This document shows positions 47,420 to 58,909 of a stretch of 64,000 bases of DNA, piece after piece; within the stretch, counting starts at the first letter, position 1, and each line of letters starts with the position of its first letter. Location of the stretch: assembly GCA_026260175.1 (NCBI GenBank), contig JAKCWW010000355.1, forward strand, positions 1-64,000, written 5' to 3'. Origin of the DNA: Reticulitermes lucifugus (Eukaryota; Arthropoda; Insecta; Blattodea; Rhinotermitidae). The position numbers were made by a program, and so were the translations under genes. Under the pieces are notes generated by a model. It made no database searches and was not told the origin of the DNA. It worked only from the letters and a program-made list of their open reading frames with translations.

Positions 47420-49550
47420 CACTACAATCAATTACAAATTTCCTGTTTCTATAAAAACATCTTATAAGCTTACAGGAAGGCTCTATTTACGAATTATAAT
47501 TTACATTTTCAGTATTTTCAACCAATAACAGTACAGAAATAACAACTATGGGAAATTCTGAGTTCTCACACAGGTAACAGAATCTCGCCCTATCCACAGC
47601 ACCACCGCACAAAAATGTAACTCTAGGACACTAGCAAATTTCTCGTTTTATTATTTTCCTTAGGAACAATAATTAAGTATTAACGCGCGATGTTGGGAGC
47701 AGTAGTGTATGCGTTCTGTGAGAGGGGAAGTGCCATACCAGCTCTCATATTTTACCTAACCTCCCATAATCCCTGCCTCTCTCGACAGTGGCTGAGACAG
47801 CTCGCTGCAACCCCCCCCAGATCGAATGACACGGAAAGTTGGCTCGAGAATCGGAAAACAGTTGCCGAACGATAAACGAGAAATTATAGGGAATCCTAAT
47901 ATCCGTTCAGTAATTACACTTAGTCACTTGTAGTTACATTGAAGACAAATTAAAAAGACGATATTGCGATATTACATTGCAGGCACCGAATGATTCTGGA
48001 ATTGTTTACAATGAGGAATATACATAATTTATTACCACACTGTTTCAAAGTAGTTTTTCCATTCCTCTGGCAACAATTTTTCATTTCTGTCTGTCTCCTA
48101 CTCACTCCTACCGTAAAATGTTTTGGTACCTTCAGTTTACAAATGTTTTCCATTCTTAACCTTTCTATTTCAAACCCAGTCCCTTTTCCGTTCCTGTCCT
48201 TGAGTATTTATGTCGTTTGAATTTCAATTATTTCTTTGTGCGTTTTATACTCACAAAATATTGTGTCATGTCAGTTTCATTGTTTTATCATTTCATAGCT
48301 CATTACGAACTGGCTTCACAGTGCTATGTTCTTTATGGACCCTTTCGAAACCCTGCTGATTGTCTGTTATAAATGCTCCGTATGTCCGTCCATCTTGATG
48401 AATACAAGGAGTCGAGAGCCCATATGATATTCATGACATTTAATATCACAGAATTTTTGCACAAATAGTCTGTTTCAATTTTTTAAAATCAGACAGAAGT
48501 AACAAATGCATCATACATAGCGACCAAAATTTACATGCCCTTCAGTACGATTCTGCACTACGCATGAGTCTACCCATGCTAGGACAATAAGTATTGATTG
48601 TGTTCACTGCGTTGCAAAGTGGTCTGTTTATTCTGAGTGAAGAGGTACTTTTAAATAAAATTCCGAAACATATATTAAATGCGGTATTTAAGACTTCTAT
48701 ACAATCTACACTCTATATAACGACCTACTTAATTTAAGTTTAATGTGTTTAATAACAGCGAAGATAGAAGCTGTAATATTGATTGTTTATTCATTCAGCA
48801 GTCCATAGCTTATAATTTTTAATTCTAGCTCATTTGTATAATAATCCACTAATGGCGACTAACTGCTATAAATTTAATATTTCTCTACTATAACGAAAGA
48901 GTTTAAAACACCCTCAAGTTACTTGCAGTACACAGCATTTCAGCTCTGATGTGTTTGTTGATTAAAATTGAAAATACAGCATTTAAAATACATTTGTGAC
49001 TGTTTTGTTTGAAATAGTGTTTACGCTACTTCTAGCAGACCACCAAAAGTTAACATTTACAAACTGAAAGTCCAGAAGCAACAAGAGAGGGAACACCCCA
49101 GAACTGAAGAAGGGTAAGAATTTATTTCCAGATTTCTTTGTTTTGTTTCAGGTTTTCACTACTTTTATTTTTGCTTTGCTATGTAGCGTGTACCTCCACT
49201 TCCCTTCTAGTCCTCGTGGTCCCATTAGCTGTTTTCGTATCATTGATGCATCAAACGTAAATATTCTCATCCCACAACATATTGCGCAAGCTGGAACAAT
49301 GGAACATTCACAGGGAGGAACCTGCACTTGTAACTAACGCCACGGATCAGAGACATAATCAAAATTTTGTTTATTGTCGCTCAGCTGCTCAAAACCTTTC
49401 CCGCTTTTCATGAAACCTGAAAGTTCCTTACCAGGTCCAAAAAGCCCATTAATGAAGCCCTACTGAACCAGTCGAACCCCGACCACAAACTCAGAAAATA
49501 TTTCCATACTTTGGATTATACCCAATACCATTCTGCGATATTTGAAGTTT
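47420..49550. other. Anonymous stretch, no gene recognised
   Basis: No gene recognised. The frame at 47690-47875 and the T-rich frames at 47990-48220 show no domain. Confidence 0.45.
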
Positions 49551-49610
49551 CGAAAACGTTATGTTGAGGTTTCTGGTCTGCTCACGTTTCTACGTAGAGT
49601 AGCACGGTTA

Positions 49611-49658
49611 CCTATTCCCGACGTTTCGAAAGAACGTAATTCCTTCATCTTCAATGGT
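49611..49658 (-). ncRNA. Hammerhead-like motif, ACGT stem III type
   Basis: On minus: core-like TTGAAGA (49654-49648; CTGAAGA with C3 changed), T, stem II GAAGGAA/TTCTTTC (7 bp with one G-T wobble) around loop TTACG, GAA, self-complementary ACGT (49624-49621), C at H17, then GGGAATAGG. Stem II is well kept. Stem I is mostly lost: CTTTGACCA upstream barely pairs with GGGAATAGG. The CGACGTTTCG ... CATCTTCA arrangement is one I recall as a common insect repeat. The folded layout suggests that it derives from a hammerhead-bearing element. Confidence 0.45.
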
Positions 49659-49659
49659 C

Positions 49660-50090
49660 AAAGAGTCCAAGAAAATCAGAATCGTTACTATTAACACCTC
49701 ACCCCATCTTAGTCTTCAAATTCATCGCTTACCCACAAGTTTTCCAAACAACAAATTTTATATTTTACCTATTTCCCCACGCGTGTTTCCCAACTTATTT
49801 GCCTTCCTGCTACTGCAAAGACACTGGAACAGAACAGAAGTGGAAGGTTAAACAAATTTTGTATGAAATGTCTGGAGACGTCATTTGTGTGCCTCAGAGC
49901 TGCCTCTCTTGCACCTCTTAGTCCCAGTAATTATCTAGCATTCCATTTCTTTACCTGCGAAACCACCGATATATTCTCCACCTGCCAGCATTCCCATAAG
50001 CTCATAACAAACGTCTCCTTTCCTGAAATTTCCCTAAAGTCATCAACGTTATACAAATGAAAAGCCATATAGCCGGCTTTACCATCAACA
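49660..50090. other. Anonymous stretch, no gene recognised
   Basis: Two short plus frames (49654-49851 and 49863-50060) without recognisable motifs; no named repeat. Confidence 0.4.
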
Positions 50091-50091
50091 G

Positions 50092-50465
50092 TTAGGATCT
50101 GTACTCCTCGCTAAATATTATTTGGGTGATAAAATCAAGGAAAATGAGATTGGCAGGGCATGTGGCACGTATGTGAGACAGGAAACGCGCACACAGGATT
50201 TTGTTGGGAAACCAGAGGGAAAGAGACCACTTGAAAGACCTAGGTGTAGATGGGAGGATAATATTAAAATGGATCTTCAAGAAGTGGGATGGATGGGGGC
50301 ATGGTCTGGATTGATCTGGCTCAGGATAGAGACAGATGGCGGGCTCTTTTAAATGCGGTAATGAACCTTTACGTTCCATAAAATGCGGGGAATTTCTTGA
50401 CTAGCTGAGGACTGGTAGCTTCTCAGGAAGAACTCTGTTCCATGGGTTTAGTTATTTACCATCAA
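50092..50465 (+). mobile_element. LINE family A 3' end, best copy in the window
   Basis: Translation gives DLYSSLNIIWVIKSRKMRLA and GHVARM followed by a stop, then in the next frame DFVGKPEGKRPLERPRCRWE, DNIKMDLQEVG, then LRIETDG. This is the C-terminal tail of a non-LTR retrotransposon that follows the reverse transcriptase; its function is not settled. The 3' tail has GTAATGAACCTTTACGTTCC, AAATGCGGGGAATTTCTTGA, CTAGCTGAGGACTGGTAGCT and AACTCTGTTCCATGGG. At least two frame changes and one stop are present. The 5' end is cut at about 50092. The overlapping minus frame (50092-50379) is a shadow. Confidence 0.85.
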
Positions 50466-50469
50466 CAAA

Positions 50470-51530
50470 ATCCAGTTTTAATCTAAAAATTAAAGTTGGG
50501 GTAATGAATTCCCGAATAAGTCTAATTTATTTATACCTAGGATATTAGGGTGTCATTACATAGCATAAATACCCATCTCACTTTCACTGATGTCAATAAA
50601 ATCTCATATCAATACGATTTAAGAGGCTATTCATATCGACAAATAGGAAGTATGTGTATACGTGTATGTATATGTATGTATCGATCTGTTAAGCAGTCTG
50701 TCAAAATTTCTGTGCTCACAATACACGCTAACAGGAAAGATTAATCATATTCTCCATTACATACAGTCCTTCGTATAGGACTATGATATTGTTCGGAAAT
50801 ACATGAAAAGGCAGAAATTTCTTCAATAAGGTTTGAAATTTTTTTACATAATCAAAAATCTGAATTTCTTTTCCAAATTTAGTGTAGACGGCTCTTGACA
50901 GCTTCTCAAAAACCAATTTTTTTTAAATTGAGGATAAATGATAACACTCAGTTTACTCTCATACCTTATGCAATTAACATATTAGATCTATAATTGCCTT
51001 AACGTACTAAAGTACAGGATTTCTCTGCAAAATGAAAATTAACTTATTTGTCAAAGGATTGTTCAAGCTCTTTTTAAACTGCTTGTGTAAGGTGCCTAAG
51101 TATATTCATCTGAAACACTGTATGTTACCTTTGTTTGCATTAAAATTGTCAAATTTATATGATCACCTACAGTGTCAAACTGTTCGTCTAATTAAAGCCT
51201 TTGGATTTATTTTAATGCCATCATATAAACACTACTTACTGGTCTTAAACACTGCATAGAGTAAGAATTTTTATTTGCCTCACACAACTGTCACCGTTAG
51301 GCTTCTTTCTGATCATTAACCAACATAACATCTCCCCCAAATTTTCTGTAATTGGCAAAGATCAGTTTTTATTGCGTTAGTTTAAACACAACCAAAGTCA
51401 CATCACTTAGAAATTAGGCGACATATGTCCGTATCTAATTTTCTTTTTTGATATCATATCGCATTCTTTATCGATATTAACTGAAGAACGTACTAAATAC
51501 CGCACCCACACTATGAGGTATAGTTCAGCA
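50470..51530. other. Anonymous stretch, no gene recognised
   Basis: A short degenerate GTAT/GTGTA run lies at about 50652-50685. Otherwise AT-rich sequence, with frames under 80 codons and no recognisable motif. Confidence 0.45.
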
Positions 51531-51534
51531 TACT

Positions 51535-51685
51535 ATTAAAGGACTACCGGGAGCTATTTCCCCGGGTTAAAGGGGCTGGGGCATGAAGCTGACCACGCCC
51601 TTCCATTTATAGTCGAGGTTAAGAATGTGTGAAGTTTCACTTCCTCTTACGTAATCCTTATGGCGTGGCGCTGAAGCCCAAGGCC
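51535..51685 (+). mobile_element. SINE B fragment, 3' half
   Basis: GGACTACCGGGAGCTATTTC, CCCGGGTTAAAGGGGCTGGG, GCATGAAGCTGACCACGCCC and AGTCGAGGTTAAGAATGTGT follow the family body in order. The tRNA head is missing. Confidence 0.65.
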
Positions 51686-51689
51686 AACT

Positions 51690-52225
51690 TTAATCTACAC
51701 CATTAAATAACATCTGTGGCCGGTAGAGTGTCATTTGACTGAAAGAGTACAATCGTAAAATAAAACCAAAACACGTGATTCTCCACAAGAACACATTTGA
51801 CAGGAAGGGTGGTTCAATAAATTTGGCACGAAATGTGTATGCTTCTGTGCATATGTGCCTGGGATGGGACAGAGTCGCTGGCAAAATGTTGTAAACACGG
51901 TATTCACTTGTTAAACGAGGGCTGTATGCTGCTGACAGTACAACATGTCGGCTCAAAGGTCTGGCTGCTAGTGGGAGTTAGGGAAGGGGCACGTTTTGTG
52001 GATCAAAGATACAAGCTATGGATTAGGTGTTACACGATAATAACAAAACAACCCCATCGCCTGACCAGCTACACGTGCAAGGCGCCTCTCTGTTTCCAGT
52101 TGCGTTTGTCATACAAGTTTACAAGTCAGTTGTAGATTTGAGCAACAAGACAGAAAGTTTATCCCACATACGGGACTTTATTCTGCTTCCCTTCCTAAAA
52201 AGGGGGGAAATAACAGGCTTATAGG
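51690..52225. other. Anonymous stretch with overlapping short frames
   Basis: Frames at 51690-51956 (minus), 51833-52135 and 52027-52224 (plus) overlap, and none shows a domain. GC content is slightly higher than in the neighbourhood. No gene is called. Confidence 0.35.
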
Positions 52226-52229
52226 ATCA

Positions 52230-52700
52230 ATGTCCTGTCTGCGTGTGTGTCTGTGTACCCATTTTAAATTTTTGAATCACTCGACCGAATTTTACAAAAC
52301 TTGATACGAACATTACGCACATTAGAGGACAAGTCAACGTCGTGTTCTTTTCATTTCCTACAATCGGTAACAGCACAATGGCGGGAAAGAAAAATTGTGA
52401 GGTGAGTACGATAGTGGCGCAATTTAATTTCGAGTACTGGAATTATGTACGACCTATCGTAATAGACCTTGTAACATATGAAGCTTTCTTAAGGTAATAT
52501 TAATTTAAAGGTTAAAATAACAATATGGCGGCCGTGTGAAATTTTTTGTAGCTTTTGGTTTGATATCAGTAATAAACAAACCAGTGCAGTCAGGCACATG
52601 AAACTTGGTACTGGATGGTTCATAAAAATAACTACGAATTTATTTGCAGAGTACTGTGTCTAATTCAACAAACATGGTGGCGACGTAAAAATTTGAGTTT
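52230..52700 (+). repeat. Possible unclassified insect repeat
   Basis: GTGTGTGTCTGTGTACCCAT, then TTGAATCACTCGACCGAATT and TTACAAAACTTGATACGAAC, has the layout of a repeat I recall in insects (a GT/CT-rich start, then words like ACCGAATTTTATGAAATTTGGTA). Two ATGGCGG words and AACATGGTGGCGACG follow. A similar but weaker layout begins at about 60645. Family and borders are unknown. Confidence 0.3.
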
Positions 52701-52704
52701 AATA

Positions 52705-55610
52705 TACAATAAACCTAACTTGTATAGACACTACCCTTTATGAATTCCCCACAAAAATAAAGTAAAACTACACAGTTTTGAAGAGGAAAGCAACCCACAG
52801 AGAAGGATAAGGCGCCTGCTCACACTTCACGCACGTCTTTGGATTACTTAGAAGTCTGAGGTTCATGGCAGCTGATTTCAAAAGGATTATGGCCAACACG
52901 ATTTACAAATCTTAACTCATCTGATTGTTTTACGGAAACTGCAAATCAAACGAGACATTAACAAGTGTTAACATAATGGCCCACACATTGAACAATTTTT
53001 ATAATGCACTAATACACACGCATTCTCCGTGGGTTGCGCTTTTTTTCAACACTCTCTATTACACTAATAATAGATATGCAGGACTAAAACGTAAAAATTA
53101 GAAAAGTAGGCTTTATATAATATCATACTCTGAACTCGTTGTTATGACCTCTGTCTCAAGGTTCATGTTTCGATTTTACACGAAAAGACTGGTTATATCA
53201 CGTGGCAATAGACTAACAGCAGGTAAAGGTTTAAGACTCAGATGGGACTCTACCTACCCTTCGTGGCACTTCTCTCATTGGTCGCCCTGTCTACTCACTC
53301 CATGAGCAGTTCACAGTACATAATCATCCTTTTGTCTAACTCGATATGAATAACTTCAGCAGCGAAGACAACCTCATTAATAACATACGAAGCCTCCAAA
53401 ATTATAATGCTACTTTTTTCCAAAAGGGGCATCCATTGTACATGTGTTCATTTCCTTGAGTCTATTTCAAGGTTGTGATTTTGCAGATGTGCCCAATAAC
53501 CTTCTTCTCAATTCCCATGAGTTCTTTACAAAAATATGAAACTTGAAGACGAATGAGAAATGGCACAATTATTATGACTGGTGACACGGTGCGATGCCGT
53601 CGTGGTGTAATTAGAATAATATCCAGTCATTTAGGCTACCTACATAAGAACTTGATAAAACAGATTTCGAACAGGAGGTCTGTACTTCGAAACTGGAAAT
53701 GGAGTATTCATAAATTCGCAGCAGGACTAATATTACATCATTGATTCCTCGAAACTTATAGCGGGCTTTATTCTTCATTAGTTGTCATGAGATAACATCT
53801 GACACTTATAACAGAATAACGATCCTAAAACTGTCCTATAAAGAGTGTTACAAAAATCTGCAGCGCGACGTTACTGTTGAAGCTCGACTGGTTTAGGGAG
53901 GCAATATGTGCGAGACTTGAGGTTCTCACAGCGGTGTTGTTGAAGATTCAAAGCTTTATGTGCCTTCCTCCAATAAGTATAGACATCTTGGTGCAGGATC
54001 CATCAAATTTTCCGTGTGTAAACAAATTAAAAACCGTAGGTACATAAGAACAAATTCCATCGCCGTTATAAGCGGCTAGAGATGGATAACATTTGACAAT
54101 TGAAAAGGCAGCTAACGAGGGAGTCTTTCACCTTACGAATATGGTACAAAACAAGGCTACAGAAGAACGTCGGTAAATTGTTGTGGGTTTGTATGGGACC
54201 TATATGCAGATTATACATCGCTGAAAGCATAAATCATATAAAGGGGTCTCTGAAACGCAACGCATAACCAGTAGCAGTCAAGTAATCCTGAAATGATGTT
54301 CAAACTTACCCTAAGAATGTACAGTTTGCGAAAAAAAAATGTAATATTCTAAGTATCTTCTGATGTTAATTTCAAACTTTATTGAGGACACGAACACTAG
54401 TAACACAAAGAAGCGAAGGAAGAGGGAAATATATAAGGGAAGACGGAGTGTGAGGAAGTCAGGATTCATTGTGGATATCTGCATAATAAGCATCTCATTA
54501 TCTCCGCCTCTTCTATACCATATGCAGTATATACGTGTTTTTGTGTTCCAGACAGTGTCCTAACACAAAAGATCACTTGTTTTTATGAATCTGTGCTGGA
54601 TATTCATGTACATTAAAAGCCACAGTAAAACTGCCCATAACCCTGTCCGTGCATTGTATCTCAAGACAGCTATCTTCATTATCTTAAGTAATTTAAAAAA
54701 TGCCAGCATAAATGGCAACAGTCCAATTGCCACTGCGGCAGAGGAGCCAGGACATTTGTCTTTCTAACGAACTCTTCATCCATACCCAATTCCCTTATGA
54801 GAACGAAATTTTGGGTAGCCCTGGAAAATTGCATAATGTCGAACCGTAGGTTTCCTGTGTTTTTACATAGCCCTTACATTGGAAACAATTCTACCCGGGG
54901 TTATGCACTTGTATGGAAGAACTGATCTGTGACAACCCACATACGTATCTAAGAAGAAACGTGGCAGCCAGTGACGTCTGCACACCACGGGGCAGTTAGT
55001 CTTTCTACAGCAGATGACGACCGCTCACTCAGTCAACAAATTCCCTGTCTTTTATAAAACTCGAAAATTCATTATGGTGTTCAGGAGAAGGCGCCACAGG
55101 TTCCCGAGCCAGAAGAAACCAGTTCTAACATCCTGTTCATTTAAAATCCATTTCCATGTTGTATTCCAATAGACGTTTAGATATTAGAAATCATATCGTT
55201 TCTTCCCTTTTTCCGATTACAATTTTCACGTCTCCTAAACACGTATTCTGCGATCTATAGTAGTAACCTGCTGTATGAATACGTGGTTAAATACTTATCA
55301 TAGAAGATAAGTTACTATAATTTAATCTGAGACCACTGTCCTTAACAGCCTGAATCTGTTCACATAAATCTTTCAACGCACCAATAAACAGCGTTACCAG
55401 CCGTATAATTGTGTCATCTGTGATACTACTAATGTTTAAAATTGTTTTCAGCCTTACAGGACGATGCACACTAAATGTACTTACACCACGCAGTATATTT
55501 CCATTAAATCTTGTGGAATGCTGGCACCATTGTAAGTCAATAACACGCCATATACTTATTTACATCCATGCCTCTGACCATTCCAATGGCAGCCGTAAGT
55601 ATTTTACTGG
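52705..55610. other. Anonymous stretch, no gene recognised
   Basis: No gene recognised. At 53928-53953 the sequence GAGGTTCTCACAGCGGTGTT continues TGTTGAAGATTCA, closely matching 30488-30519; this is the only repeat signal that I can point to. Frames are all under 70 codons. Confidence 0.45.
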
Positions 55611-55620
55611 TTCAATAGTC

Positions 55621-55795
55621 ATGACGGGAAGACGAGGAAGAAGGCGTAAGCAGCTACTAGATGACCTTAAGGAAAAGAGAAGANNNNNNNNNNNNNNNNN
55701 NNNNNNNNNNNNNNNNNNNNNNNNNNNNNNNNNTTTGGAAGAGGCTACGGACCTGTCGTAAGACAGACTACAGAATGAATGAATGAATGAATGAG
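55621..55795 (+). mobile_element. LINE family B 3' end, interrupted by an assembly gap
   Basis: The plus frame reads MTGRRGRRRKQLLDDLKEKR up to an N run. After it, GGAAGAGGCTACGGACCTGT and AAGACAGACTACAGAATGAA correspond to GRGYGPVVRQTTE and a GAATGAATGAAT tail ending at about 55795. The copy is 5'-truncated at about 55620. It matches the minus-strand copy at 22.4 kb closely and keeps intact coding words on both sides of the gap, so it is probably a younger insertion. The frame after the Ns that reads EEATDLS is an artefact of gap length. Confidence 0.8.
55684..55733. other. Assembly gap (50 N)
   Basis: Fifty consecutive Ns lie inside the LINE family B copy. In the paralogous copy at 22.4 kb, 51 bases separate the same flanking words, so the true missing sequence is probably close to 51 bp. 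Confidence 0.98.
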
Positions 55796-55799
55796 ATAT

Positions 55800-58580
55800 C
55801 TTATTCAAAACAGTGCTCTGAAATTATCTTTTACGGTAATGTACTCGTATATGTATAAATATTATATTTAGAACAAGGTTCATCTGTCAAGAACATGAAA
55901 ATACATTTGATAATAGGTGTAATCAATATTCCATTATAAAGAGCAGTATTGTACAATTACAGGTCCCTACGAGTTGTGTATTGAATGTTGGTCACCCAAC
56001 ACGTCTCAGCTTATGTGTTTCAAAAAACTGTCAGGTTCTCAGCTCCGTTCTGTTAGCCGTAACAGAATATCTTTCTCAGAACTATCAAACTTGGTTCACG
56101 CTATAATGCTCTGGAATTGTGTTCGAAGGATGCACCAGTTGACTGCTAGCCATGAAACCGACAAACCGCACTAAGCTTTTCGTATTCTTTCCCAGTTCTT
56201 TAGCGCTATTTTATTACAGTACCTTGAAACTCACCACAGCTACTTCATTTTCAAATTTTTCAAATTTACGAACTCGATTATCCTTTTAAATGATATACCT
56301 TTGTAACTTCTGAAAGAGGTACAGTGGGTACTACACAAGCTATGATAAAACTCTAATCTCCTAATATTGTTCAGCCATGATTATGCTGTCCTTCCTGACA
56401 CAAATAATCCGTTACGTGCTGTATCACAACGAGCTGTCTGACAGAATAGTGATAACACTTCATTTCCAGTATATTTTCAGCTGATAACAACTATAGTGGG
56501 AGAATTCGACGGTACGTCATTAAAACGTGAAGCCTGATATTTATCTAAATAACATCTAATGACTCAGTTTTGTCTCACAGAGGAACTGCTGCGTCTTCAT
56601 TACAAACAGTAACTGGTTAAAGCCTTTTACGGAAATAACCGCTGGTTATCTGACATACGTACGAGACTCATTAACAAGAACTGTGCTCAATACTCTGAAT
56701 TTTTAAACATGTGGTACTCAATGCTTTAAGAATTAAACGGAGTAAATCATTTACAAATTCCAACCCTCATTCGGCACGGTGGCTTATTTCGTTATTTATA
56801 ATCCAATTGATTTTTATATTAAAAAGAACAGCAGCATAAGCCCAGTCCGTTAAAATTAATAACCAGGACTATTTAAAGTTGAATTAAAATGAAGAAGCAA
56901 GGTAATTATTATTAAATCTTCTCGATTTCCTAAACGTACTTGTATATTTTAACGTATTATATTTCTTCGCAAATTACCTTAAGTCCTGACGTAGCTGCTA
57001 TATACTGTGTTACATTCAGCTGTTCCATATGTACTTTAATTAGTAGTACGATGATTCTGAACCTGAAGCGATAATTCCACTTAAAGCAAACGGTAAGCAG
57101 CTTGCAGTTTATATATGTTACCATGTAAAGCAATACCTGAAATTTTGATAGAAAATAATAAAGTAATAATTTAAATAGGCATGTTTTTCTTTCCCTTCCA
57201 TTTAGCTCTGACATCGATGCGAATATATGTTAAAAATTATATAAAAATAAACTGTGGCAATATGTTTTAGAAACAATCTTTAATTACAGTTCAGTATGAA
57301 ACACGTTCTTCCTTAGATGTACCAGCATATCAGTAGACTGTACATAACGCATATGGAAACATAATATTCGGAAAACCAATGCTGGCAACATGAATCTTTT
57401 CCCCATTTCTGCTACGGAACCTAACCAACAGAAACTAAGCTACTGGTCCTCTTACAAAATTACTGAAAGTAAGTGTCTTAGCAATTTGGGACGAAAAGTT
57501 TAATGGAAATGCGTGACGGTCTGGTTGTCATTAGACCGAGTATAAATGTTCCATCAGAGAGATATAAAACATACAAATCAAGATTCCGTTACTTTAACAA
57601 GATGTCGCAAAAAAGGTAATGACGTCACAAAGTCAGAAGAGGAAACAGGCTGAACTAATCCAACCTAGTGGAAATGTCATAATGAAGGAATTCTAAAACC
57701 TTGACCCTTTTAAAGAGTCTATGAAAGAGAATATATAAAGAAGATAAAATAAGTCTCAGAGAGATAAAGGGACAGTAAAGAGATATGGACCAAGTAAATG
57801 AAAAGGGGAACGAACCACTGCAAGGAAAAGGGGGTGAGAAGGGACAGGATACAAGAAGCCTAAAATTAGAACCCTGCAGTAAAAATACTTCTCCAATCCC
57901 TCTGTCAACCATCCTCTTTACTGAACCAAACTTTTTCTACTAGGCTGTGCCCTACTCTTTATATACATTTTAATCCCATGAATGTGGAAGATCTTCATGT
58001 GCTACATGCTTACACGTCGAAAAAATACATCCCTCAGAAGACGAAACTAAAACATGGGGGAAGATAAGGAAAACATTTTGGTAATGAACTCTCATCCGTT
58101 AGTTGAAATACCAAATATGAGTGAAGAAATAAGGACCAGTGTCATAATTAATAATATATCCAAATTTCTCCTAACGCACCGTAAACAAGTATTCTGTTCT
58201 TAAATGCACGTGTTTACTGGCACTCCCAAATCTAGCTTAAATAATCTGCGTTCATTTAGCACGAGCCAGAGCTTCAGCAGTAATAGGGCCTAAGCACGTC
58301 ATTGGATACGATTCTGAGCCAGTTTTATACATCTCTTAGCCTCAAAATCCAACTCCCTAAGACACATGTTAAAGCCAAACACCAAGATCTTCCTCGATCT
58401 TAGCAATCCATATTTCCCAAGCTCATTCCCACTGAAATTACTTTTGCATTTCTGATCTTCCCCACGCCATTCACATTGCCAGATCACTGTATCTATGTTT
58501 TACTAGACTAAAAATACTTGGTGACCCGTATAAACAAATAAATTACTAACTTACTTCATCATTCACAGATAACAATATTT
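55800..58580. other. Anonymous stretch, no gene recognised
   Basis: AT-rich DNA without a recognisable gene or repeat. The minus frames at 56957-57214 and 57655-57912 (85 codons each) have no known motif; the second overlies an A/G-rich run at about 57720-57850. Confidence 0.45.
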
Positions 58581-58584
58581 CACT

Positions 58585-58705
58585 AAGCACTTTTTTTTAT
58601 ATTCTTTCTTCAATGTAAAAGACCATGCTTTGCAGACATACGATAACACCAGAACAGTCATTGCTTTGTATAACATCAGCTTGAGTGGTAGCTTGTATTA
58701 TAACA
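58585..58705 (-). mobile_element. LINE fragment, end of reverse transcriptase (family A type)
   Basis: The minus translation reads YKLPLKLMLYKAMTVLVLSY followed by VCKAWSFTLKKEYKK. It matches the segment after the reverse transcriptase catalytic core found in many LINEs, roughly LKxxLYKTxIxPVLxYGCET then WTLTxxEE. In the cockroach-type family A this block directly precedes LRVFENxVLRxIFG, seen at 23.2 kb. No stop interrupts these 35 residues. Both ends are truncated. Confidence 0.6.
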
Positions 58706-58864
58706 GCATGATGTACTACTGCAAAATAAGAAGTCGCTTCTACAAATAAAGTTACGTCACGACCAGTTACATAATATAATGACTACAACAACCTGTAATA
58801 AGCTGAGATCTCATACTTGACTTTTAATTTACACATGCTGTATATTGATCTTTAAATTATTCTA

Positions 58865-58907
58865 CAGCCTGATGATGGCTTATATGACAAACCGAAACAT
58901 GTAGCTG
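58865..58907 (+). ncRNA. Hammerhead ribozyme-like motif with exact CTGATGA core
   Basis: In order: CAGC (58865-58868), CTGATGA (58869-58875), an 18-nt spacer TGGCTTATATGACAAACC (58876-58893), GAA, ACATGT (58897-58902), A at H17 and GCTG (58904-58907). Stem I is CAGC/GCTG, 4 bp and perfect. The core and GAA are exact, and stem III is the self-complementary ACATGT. Stem II is weak: only GG/CC pairs at the base of the spacer, again after an extra T. This is the layout known from Penelope-like elements and metazoan retrozymes. Whether it still cuts is unknown. Confidence 0.6.
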
Positions 58908-58909
58908 AC

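Noticed and set aside
50092-50379. 95-codon minus-strand frame
   Set aside because: Antisense shadow of the best LINE family A copy.
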